55,653 nt of DNA from Dimargaris cristalligena (Eukaryota; Kickxellomycota; Dimargaritomycetes; Dimargaritales; Dimargaritaceae). The translations under genes and the position numbers were made by a program. Below are positions 48,251 to 55,653 of the stretch, piece after piece. The stretch spans positions 1 through 55,653 of the forward strand of contig JANBQC010000127.1 in assembly GCA_027576995.1 (NCBI GenBank), in the 5' to 3' direction. Positions within the stretch are counted from its first letter, which is position 1. Each line of letters begins with the position of its first letter. The notes below the pieces were generated by a model that was not told where the DNA came from, searched no databases, and saw only the letters and a program-made list of their open reading frames with translations.

Positions 48251-49933
48251 AATCCCGCACCCTTGGCGCGCTCTTTCGGACGCTTCCCATCCCACTTTAG
48301 ATTAGATATATCTGTTAGAATTTCCAGTGCGCCAGCCGCGCGACCAATCTTATTACCCATGTGCCAAACCCCCCATATATACGCACACACACACACACAT
48401 TATCTTTCTTACCTCCATTGTCTGTCCATTTCACTCATTCCCATGTAAATATTTGAATGCATATCGGTTGTTTCCTCATGCTTCTTTTTATACATTTGTG
48501 TGCGTATTTATGTGTATGTACCTCCTAGCTGCCCATTACATTTGCAATGGGGGCGGTTACTGCTGCTTTTTTATATTTTATTTTGGCCTACAACCACTTA
48601 ATTTCATACCTCCCCCCCTTGCAGTAGCCCTGTATTTACTGTCACTTATCACCACCACTACCTTGAAAGGGATCATACTTTCTTTCGGTGAATGGGAGGT
48701 TGCCCTACTCCCCCCTGGTCTTCTAGAAACCACAGTGATGTGATATTGGTGGTGGTCACGATGCTCTCCTCGCTGTTGATTTTTGATTTCGGTCCGTCGT
48801 AGATTTTTTTTGTTTTGTCCGCTGTGTAGATGGTTTTCTGAACCAATTTTTTGATCGTTTCTGCTGTTATGTTGGCTGCATATTTTTGAGTTTAGTGCGT
48901 TTCGCTAGATGTTATTCGTTTAGGGCCGAGTGATGTGCCTGGCTTTGTTTTTCCTGTTGCATTCGATGTGATGTATACATGTGTATTCTGGTAGTTGTAA
49001 TTATGAAGATGTTTAGTTAGTCTCGGCTTATACGAACGAGTGTGCTTTTAGATGTTAATATTATAAAAAATTCATATAGTTATTATAGGAGCCACCAACC
49101 ACACATCCTTTGAGTTTAGATAGAGCTACGCGAGATTGGTTACATGTGGGGGGGGTACTGTTTAGTGGGCTCGGCAAGATCAATATCGGGAAATACTTCC
49201 TCTTTACAGCATCCCACCTACACCAGGCAATCTGTTAGGCATGTTAATCCCAAAGATACAGATGGTGAGATCCAGTAGTGCCCTTTCCTCTTACATTGAT
49301 TAGTTGGAAGGGTAGGGCAGATATAGCTCCATTGGTTTGTCTGGATTTAGGGGCGATGTAAAGATGCTGCGATTAGTAAAGCCAGGTTTCCCTGAATGGG
49401 TGGGCATGGCATGGCGGCTTTCCTAATATCCAATGGGGTCTATATACCAGTCCCGCCGAGCATTGTTGCTATTGACTCTCCAGTACTTAGTTTGCTATAC
49501 CTTAATTTAAAGTAATTTCGACAATCAATCCATAGAGGAGGCCTACCGGTCGCTGGTTAGCCTCGAATTTCGACATGGATTACAGTAATTCGCTGGGCGA
49601 TGGCGGGAATGGGCCAAGCCATGGTATCTAACCCGAATCGTATATAGACTCGATTTATAGGTGAGGTGGTTATTCCCCTCTTTGTTTATTATTACAGAGA
49701 GAGTGAGAGTTGGCTAGCGCTTTACCACACAATACACTGGGAGGGAGGGGTTGGGGGAGAGGGTTTTAGATGGGCGTAGCCCTCACCACAGCCAATATAG
49801 GCGGGACTTATTTTCCCCACCAACCCACGGGCATGTTTTAACCGGCCGGCTACTCGTGGGGAGGTTTTTATTTTTCCGCCAGCCAGTTTGAGTGGTGCAT
49901 GGAATCGGAACCGTCGATTGGCTTAGCACATAG
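48251..49933. other. Intergenic stretch between HAP5 and Hsp110
   Basis: The 3' part of HAP5 transcripts probably lies here; a CA run is at 48384-48399. T-rich and TG-rich DNA extends to about 49000. No coding frame with bias was found. The last kilobase should include the Hsp110 promoter. Confidence 0.4.
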
Positions 49934-49959
49934 TTCTGGAACCTACGGCACGCTTCCAG
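49934..49959 (+). promoter_or_regulatory. Heat-shock element in the Hsp110 promoter
   Basis: TTCTGGAA (49934-49941) is a perfect inverted TTCnnGAA pair. A further TTC at 49954 falls in the same 5-bp register, and GAA units at 49912 and 49918 lie just upstream. Together they fit a gapped heat-shock factor site about 120 bp before the TATA box. Confidence 0.5.
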
Positions 49960-50023
49960 TGCTAAAATGGGTCCCGTTTTTTCCCATCAGCCCGGGACCA
50001 ATTTGGGAAGTCCATACACCGGG

Positions 50024-50046
50024 TAGTATAGTATAGTATAGTATAG
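50024..50046 (+). repeat. TAGTA pentanucleotide microsatellite
   Basis: Four and a half copies of a TATAG unit lie between the heat-shock element and the TATA box of the Hsp110 gene. This kind of promoter repeat can vary in length between strains. Confidence 0.6.
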
Positions 50047-50061
50047 GAATATTTTCCCAAC

Positions 50062-50068
50062 TATAAAA
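50062..50068 (+). promoter_or_regulatory. TATA box of the Hsp110 gene
   Basis: TATAAAA lies 242 bp upstream of the ATG at 50304, followed by a C/T-rich leader without ATG. Confidence 0.6.
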
Positions 50069-50303
50069 TTTAGCCGTGGGCGGGCCACCTCCCCTCTCCA
50101 CTTTTTGTATAGCTCACACTAGTTGGAAGTTGTTGTCCTCTCTCTTATTATACTCCCCTTCCCTTGCAAGACCACAACACCCCCCCACTACTACTACTAC
50201 TTACTTACCCTGCTTGCCTTCCGCACCCGGTTCTTCTTTTTATCCTTCCGTTATAGTTTTTGCCTCCCCTACCATCTCTTTCCAGTATTCCCATCTATTC
50301 ACC

Positions 50304-52643
50304 ATGTCCGTCATCGGTATCGACTTTGGTAATTTGCAGTCCCTGATCGCAGTGGCTCGCAACCGCGGGATCGACATTGTGTGCAACGAGGTGTCCAACC
50401 GGACCACCCCTTCCCTGGTGTCGTTCGGCACCAAGCGCCGTTTCCTCGGTGAGGCCGCCAAGACCCAGGAGGTGTCCAACTTCCGTAATACCGTGGGCTC
50501 CCTCAAGCGCCTGGTCGGCCGGTCGTTTGCCGATAAGGACATCCAGGAGGTCGAGGCCCAGTTCATCACCGCCCCTCTGTGCGACGTGGATGGCGAGGTG
50601 GGTGTCCGGGTCCAGTACCTGGGTAGCGAGAACACCTTCAGTGCCACCCAACTGGTGGCTATGTACCTGTCGAAACTGCGCGAAACCGCCTCGGCCGACC
50701 TGAAGACCGCCGTGTCGGATGTCGTTATCTCCGTGCCCGGTTGGTACACCGACAGCCAGCGACGCCACATCTTGAGCGCCGCTGAAATCGCCGGCCTTAA
50801 CTGCCTGCGTCTCATGTCCGACACCGCCGCCGCCGCCCTGGGCTACGGTATCACCAAGACCGATCTGCCCGAGGATACCACCCGCCACGTGGCTTTCGTC
50901 GACATGGGTCACTCATCCTACAGTGTGGCCATTGTTGGATTCCGCAAGGGCCAGCTCACCATCAAATCCACCTCTTTTGACCGTCATTTGGGTGGCCGCT
51001 ACTTCGACGAGGCCCTGGTGAACCACTTCGCCGACCACTTCATGGAAACCAAGAAGATCGATATCCGAAGCAACAAGAAGGCCATCCTGCGTCTGCGCGT
51101 CGGCTGCGAGAAGCTTAAGAAGGTACTGTCCGCCAACCCCCAGGCCATGCTCAACGTGGAGAACATCATGGACGATATGGACGTGAGCGCCCTCATGAAC
51201 CGTGAAGAGTTCGAGGCCTTGATCGCTCCCCTGATTGACCGGATGATCAACCCCCTCGAACAGGCCCTGGCCCTCTCCGGCCTGCAGGTGCAGGACGTGG
51301 ACTTCGTCGAAATGGTCGGTGGGTGCACCCGTATTCCCGCCGTCAAGCAGCGCATCAGCGAGTTCTTCCAGCGCGAGCTCAGCTTCACCCTGAACCAGGA
51401 TGAGGCCGTCGCCCGGGGCTGTGCCCTGCAGTGCGCCATGCTGTCCCCCGCCTTCAAGGTGCGTGACTTCCAGGTCCGGGACACCAACTCCTACCCCATC
51501 AAGTTCGTCTGGGAGCCCATCAAGGAGAGCCCCGCCGAAAGCGAGCTGGTGGCCTTCCCCCGTAACAACGTGGTGCCCAGCACTAAGATCCTGACCTTCT
51601 ACCGTCGCAACCCCTTTGACGTGGAGGCCTACTACGCCCGCCCCGAGGAGCTCCCCCACGGTATCAAGCCCTGGCTGGGACGGTTCAGCATCAAGGGTGT
51701 CACAGCCGACCCCAAGGGCGAACTGAGCACCATTAAGGTCAAGGCCCGCCTCAACATCCACGGTATCCTGAGCGTCGACAGCGCCTACGTGGTTGAGGAT
51801 GTTCCCGGCGAAGAAGAGGAGGAGGTGGACGAGTCCGGCGAGAGCCCCGCCGTCGGCGAGGAGGCCGCCCCCAAGAAGACTGTTAAGAAGCAGGTCCGCA
51901 AGCAGGATCTGCAGGTCGTGGGTGTCACCACTAACCTGGATGTCAAGCTGGTTCAGCAGCTTTGCTCGACCGAAGGCGAGATGGCTTCCTCCGATAAGCT
52001 GGTGGTCGACACCGAGCACAAGAAGAACGAAGTCGAGGAATACGTGTACGAAATGCGGTCCAAGGTCGAAGGCTCTCTGCGGCCCTTCCTGGAACCCTCG
52101 GTCCTGTCTAAATTCCTGGCTGATTTGAACGACACCGAGGACTGGCTGTACGGCGATGGTGACGACACCACCAAGAGCGCCTACGTCGAACGTCTGAATA
52201 CCCTCCGCTCCGTGGGTGACGGTGCTGTGGAACGCCAGCGCGAGGCCGAGCTCCTGCCCAAGGCCGAGACCCAGCTCCGCGACGCCATCCGCAAGTTCCT
52301 GACCAGCGCCTCCGGTAAGGAGGAGCGGTTCGCCCACATCGCCGCCGAGGAAAAGAAGAAGGTCGTCGAGCGGGCCCAGAAGGCCCAGACCTGGTTGGAC
52401 AACGCCATGGCCACCCAGAAGGCTCAGCCCGCCTACGCTCCCTTGGCCGTCTTCGCGTCCCAGATTAACACCGAGCGGACTGAGTTGGCCCACTTCGCTA
52501 CCCCCATCCTCTCCAAGCCTAAGCCCAAGCCCGCCACCCCCGAGCCGGCCCCGGCCGCTGCTGCCCCTGAGGTGACCGACACCACCGCTACCCCCGAGGC
52601 CGCCGCCCCGCCCAAGTCTACCGGCGAGATGGATGTTGATTAA
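50304..52643 (+). CDS. SSE1: Hsp110 family chaperone (Sse1-type nucleotide exchange factor)
   Basis: The 779-residue cytosolic chaperone acts as nucleotide exchange factor and holdase for Hsp70. The start is MSVIGIDFGN, the family N-terminus, although the frame is open further upstream without an ATG. The nucleotide-binding domain spans residues 1-390. It includes the phosphate loop GIDFGN, the FVDMGHSSYSVAIVGF strand, HLGGRYFDEALVNHF and the adenosine motif EMVGGCTRIPAVK. A beta-sandwich follows, with an acidic loop (EEEEEVDESGE) that lengthens the region as in Hsp110. The alpha-helical C-terminal domain (EEYVYEMRSKVE, EDWLYGDGDDTTKSAYVERL) and a Pro/Ala-rich tail ending GEMDVD complete it. 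It lacks the EEVD tail of Hsp70. Strong C-ending codons imply abundance. A heat-shock element and TATA box lie upstream. Intronless. Confidence 0.96.
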   Translation: MSVIGIDFGNLQSLIAVARNRGIDIVCNEVSNRTTPSLVSFGTKRRFLGEAAKTQEVSNFRNTVGSLKRLVGRSFADKDIQEVEAQFITAPLCDVDGEVGVRVQYLGSENTFSATQLVAMYLSKLRETASADLKTAVSDVVISVPGWYTDSQRRHILSAAEIAGLNCLRLMSDTAAAALGYGITKTDLPEDTTRHVAFVDMGHSSYSVAIVGFRKGQLTIKSTSFDRHLGGRYFDEALVNHFADHFMETKKIDIRSNKKAILRLRVGCEKLKKVLSANPQAMLNVENIMDDMDVSALMNREEFEALIAPLIDRMINPLEQALALSGLQVQDVDFVEMVGGCTRIPAVKQRISEFFQRELSFTLNQDEAVARGCALQCAMLSPAFKVRDFQVRDTNSYPIKFVWEPIKESPAESELVAFPRNNVVPSTKILTFYRRNPFDVEAYYARPEELPHGIKPWLGRFSIKGVTADPKGELSTIKVKARLNIHGILSVDSAYVVEDVPGEEEEEVDESGESPAVGEEAAPKKTVKKQVRKQDLQVVGVTTNLDVKLVQQLCSTEGEMASSDKLVVDTEHKKNEVEEYVYEMRSKVEGSLRPFLEPSVLSKFLADLNDTEDWLYGDGDDTTKSAYVERLNTLRSVGDGAVERQREAELLPKAETQLRDAIRKFLTSASGKEERFAHIAAEEKKKVVERAQKAQTWLDNAMATQKAQPAYAPLAVFASQINTERTELAHFATPILSKPKPKPATPEPAPAAAAPEVTDTTATPEAAAPPKSTGEMDVD

Positions 52644-54198
52644 ATAGAGCCACCAAAGCAAACCACTCAATAATGGATATATTAGTATTATTTTTTCAAA
52701 CAAAGATAAATTGAGACGTGAAGCTCCTTTCCTTCAACTATTAATTAGAAATGTACTCTTTTCGATCACAGCACACCTACACACCGCTTTCCTTTGTTTT
52801 TCGACTGATATGTTCTAGGATAGCTATAATCTGCCTCCCTGGTATACAGCTGTAGTATTCTCTTCCCTTCTTTCTACCATGATTTGTTTAGTGGGCGTGT
52901 CACATTAGAGAGCACCCCCCTCTGGGTCCATTCCTATCCCTTTTCTCCCAAAAAAGGAGATGAGGGGTGGGGGAGGTGACGGGAAGTGTCTACTTTTTAT
53001 TATATTCAACAAAATCCGCATCCAATTGCATTTTTTAACTGTTGTGACCTCTCTTTATTTCCCCACTTATTTCGAGTCACCGACCATCCCGAACTCTTTA
53101 AATCATATTCACGTCTATAAAAAATAAGTGTGCAGTACCCCTCCCCTATACTGGTTGAATACATAAAAGGGTTTACCATATCGTATGTACTTTACCTTGG
53201 TGATTTTGTTAAGGCATCAGAAGAGGGCCTATCCATTTCTTATAAGATTAGAACACGGTCTGGAAACGTCACCACTATGAAGAGGTCCTCCGATTCATCT
53301 CCAGTTGTCAAGCGATACATCCTTGCAAGCTATGCCGAGGTTCTCTCATAAATCTAGCTTTAGGCTTCTAGATTTCCCATGGTGGGAAGACCTTATCCCC
53401 AATACCCCTTCTCCCCCCCACCTTGTGTTATTATCCACATATTATCCTACCATTCCAGTAAGTCCACCGCCTTGTCGCCGAGACACTCTTTCTGCTACCG
53501 TATCAAAGTCAGGCCTTTGCAGTCATCAATGTATAATAATATGGGTGCCAAAGGCATCGTCAAGACTTTAGTGGTGCTGCTACAGGTGAATAGGCCACTG
53601 TGGAGGTTTTGTCTTTCTGAAGAGGATGAGGCATCCCTTCCCGATTTCTCACCCACTTCCTCCAACACCCTCCCGGGTAAAGCCACTTCAGAGAGCTTAT
53701 TAAATGAATACATCTGGTAAGGAGGGAAGGTGGGTGGGTTCTACTCTACTCTCTCCATTGGCTGATACTTCACACCATCACCCCAGGTTATCTCGAGATA
53801 AACATATCTGATGTCCCAAGGAATGGAAGGGGGGGTGATCCGGGTGACCGACAATGCAAAGTCTAAATAAAACTGGGCCATCGGACCGAGATGTATGGGA
53901 TGAGAAGGAGGGTGTGTGATATCTGCACCAGGTGTGACACGGAAACCATAAGCCCAAGGCAGTGATAGGGACGGCTCCACTGGTAAGGAGAGATGGTGTT
54001 GCCTATGATCTTGAACCAATATAAAATAACGGAGGAGCCAGCCGAACCGGGGGATCATCACTTCTCACCGCTTCAGTTTACTTTTACTCACTTACTATTG
54101 CTTCACTTAGCAGGTAGAGGCCACCCACTGTTATTATTCACTAACTGTTGACTTGAGTTTGAAATATTATTAGCCTGCCACCACCATTAACTCCTAAC
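52644..54198. other. Intergenic stretch with unassigned frames
   Basis: This lies between the Hsp110 stop and the next promoter. Open frames at 53379-53720 (+), 53495-53713 (-) and 53741-54061 (-) read like ordinary protein in places but have no family match, no promoter element and no clear splice partners. They are left unassigned; the last is described as a finding. Confidence 0.4.
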
Positions 54199-54204
54199 TA
54201 TAAA
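54199..54204 (+). promoter_or_regulatory. TATA box of the membrane coiled-coil gene
   Basis: TATAAA lies 75 bp before the ATG at 54274 on the same strand, and the leader contains one upstream ATG at 54208 in the same frame. The inner ATG is preferred because it opens directly into the membrane helix. Confidence 0.4.
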
Positions 54205-54273
54205 CTATTGGCCACTAGCCACCATCTCGGTGATCTATCTATAATTCCATTGTCCGTACATCCTCTCTCCATC

Positions 54274-54885
54274 ATGGAAACCATCACCGTCTTGGTAAAC
54301 TGGGCCATTGCGGGGCTAGTGCTGGTTGTAGGTGGCCGACTGGCCCTAGTCACCGTAACAACTTACTTCCAATCAACTGCGAAGCCCGCAGCCGGATCCG
54401 CCTGGTCCTCCTACACCGAATCCGCCGACCACCCCCCGCCCTCCGCCACCGTTGGTAATGAGAATCAGGAACTCGCCCCCTTCATTGACCGTGATGCAAT
54501 GAACGACCGACACAATGAGATCTGTCTGACCCAGTCTGAGTTGGACATGTATCGCAATGTTCTATACCAGCGTTGCGAGGAGGTAGAGTATTACCGTATT
54601 AAGGCGGAAAACTACCAGACGAAGCTGGGGATCAGCCAAATCGAGGCCGAGAAGCATCGCATCGAGTCGGGGAACTATCAGGTGGAGTTGGCGAACTGCC
54701 AGACGGAGCTGGGGAATTGCCAGACGGAGCTGGGGAATTGTCAGACGGAGCTGGGGAATTGTCAGATGGAGTGCGAGCACATTTGGATGGAGAAGGAGTA
54801 CTATCGGGTGGAGAATGTTTATCTCAAAATGTGCCCGGCCGAGGACAATGCCGTTGTTCCCAACTGCACCCAATCGTACAATACA
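54274..54885 (+). CDS. Membrane-anchored coiled-coil protein, first exon (gene incomplete)
   Basis: Exon 1 encodes 204 residues and ends at ACA|GTAAGT in phase 0; read through unspliced, the frame would end at 54903. Residues about 5-30 form a single hydrophobic segment (VLVNWAIAGLVLVVGG), a likely signal anchor. A Ser/Pro-rich spacer follows. Then a long charged helix rich in Glu, Gln, Asn, Tyr and Cys runs from about residue 80 to 190. Within it, five heptads of the type NCQTELG repeat exactly or nearly so, encoded by a 21-bp tandem repeat. The heptad phase and leucines support a coiled coil. A further exon starting at 55542 stays open to the window end and is highly basic. No family is recognised. 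The starting ATG at 54274 is preferred to an upstream in-frame ATG at 54208. Confidence 0.55.
54670..54774 (+). repeat. 21-bp tandem repeat, five units, coding
   Basis: The units start at 54670, 54691, 54712, 54733 and 54754. The consensus is GGGAATTGYCAGACGGAGCTG cut into seven codons (Gly-Asn-Cys-Gln-Thr-Glu-Leu). The middle copies are nearly identical and the first and last diverge, so it grew by unit duplication in frame. Confidence 0.85.
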
Positions 54886-55653
54886 GTAAGTTTAAATGTC
54901 TAAAAGTGGCCACAATGAATGGTTGTTACCTGATTCACCGGCCAAGGGCCTATTCAAGCCGGGTAACTCTGTGATTACAATTGCGATGCATATCTTGCAT
55001 TTGTTATTCTTATACTCTAAATATGATTATCCTGCTAAATCAACCACCCTCCCTCCAAACTAACAGCATCTCTAATATTATGGAATTATATTCCTTCAAT
55101 CGAGAATCTATATTCTCTCACTTATATATGCATCTAATTATGCCTTCTGACTTCTCGCTGATGCCGCATTGATTCTGCAATGACTTTACTTCTAGGATTA
55201 AATCAGCTACATTGCTGACCGTCTCGGTGACATAACTTTGGTACTGACATGTGCCCCTCTCCCCTCACCTCATTATCCACAGGTATTCATATTAGCTATG
55301 CTTTTTGATATTAGCACTTAAGGTTAACACCATATCTTTAACTAGATGTTGAATAGCCATAGCAAGTGTATTTACTGACCTATAAGCATAGATACACTCG
55401 CTCCCCCTTTTCAGCCTGGTAAAGTATAGTAGGTTAGGTAGAAACTGCATAATCCACAAAGAACAGCCACGAACTCCATTAACCGCAATCATGATAACTA
55501 TGACCTACCTATAAAACTGGACGTCTCTCTCATTATTTTAGGCTGTAAACCGGCGATTCCGCATGCGTCGCCCCCGTGGTCGGCCAAGTACTTACATATC
55601 CATTAAAGTTTCTCTTCCGCTTCCTTTCTTTATTTTCTGCCTTGGTAGACATG
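54886..55653. other. Intron(s) and candidate next exon of the coiled-coil gene
   Basis: After the donor at 54886 the sequence is AT-rich. An acceptor CATTATTTTAG at 55541 opens phase 0 into AVNRRFRMRRPRGRPS, with an AT-hook-like RGRP core, and stays open to the end of the window. Alternative acceptors (such as TTCTAG near 55195) cannot be excluded. The gene's end lies outside the window. Confidence 0.3.

Noticed and set aside
50076..50303. N-terminal extension of Hsp110
   Set aside because: The frame is open upstream but has no ATG, lies right after the TATA box, and MSVIGIDFGN at 50304 is the conserved start of the family.

Overview
This is nuclear DNA of a fungus. Protein-coding genes are spread over both strands, introns have GTRAGT donors and short AG acceptors, and coding exons are C-ending and GC-rich while spacers are AT-richer. 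The gene set includes a CCAAT-binding HAP5/NF-YC subunit, a eukaryotic CDS1, isocitrate lyase, a mitochondrial release factor 1, an Hsp110 and ribosomal protein eL38. A true L-lactate dehydrogenase and long gene-poor spacers fit an early-diverging lineage (Zoopagomycota or Mucoromycota type) better than Dikarya. That placement is inference; no species is claimed.

Layout. 0-8.2 kb: the 3' end of a zinc alcohol dehydrogenase (+), a two-exon sulfite oxidase (+), and a seven-exon minus-strand gene for an 806-residue protein with a SAP-like N-terminus and a SAM-like domain between disordered stretches. 9.7-13.8 kb: L-lactate dehydrogenase (+) with TATA box and 5'UTR intron, facing the three-exon phosphatidate cytidylyltransferase CDS1 (-). 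13.8-19 kb: mostly empty, with one well supported and one doubtful small secreted-type protein. 19.3-24.8 kb: intronless isocitrate lyase and a six-exon mitochondrial RF1. 26.7-27.6 kb (-): two ubiquitin units fused to an AN1 zinc finger. 28-34 kb: almost featureless. 34.1-36.8 kb: a five-repeat RPEL protein and eL38. 37-45.5 kb: no recognisable protein, but a TATA box followed by several consensus-spliced, ATG-free exons that look like a spliced leader or non-coding RNA. 45.6-48.3 kb: HAP5 with microexons. 50.3-52.6 kb: Hsp110 with TATA and heat-shock elements. 54.3 kb to the end: an incomplete gene for a membrane-anchored coiled-coil protein with a 21-bp tandem repeat.

The genes do not form a pathway cluster. 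Central metabolism (lactate, glyoxylate cycle, sulfite, phospholipid), protein quality control (Hsp110, ubiquitin-AN1), translation (eL38, mtRF1) and transcription (HAP5) are interleaved as usual in eukaryotes. The most unusual items are the diubiquitin-AN1 fusion, the ATG-free spliced transcript candidate at 40.1-42.3 kb, the unclassified SAP/SAM protein, and small candidate proteins with signal-peptide or membrane-anchor architecture. Exon coordinates were derived by hand from splice consensus and reading phase. No tRNA, rRNA, CRISPR array or intact transposon was recognised.
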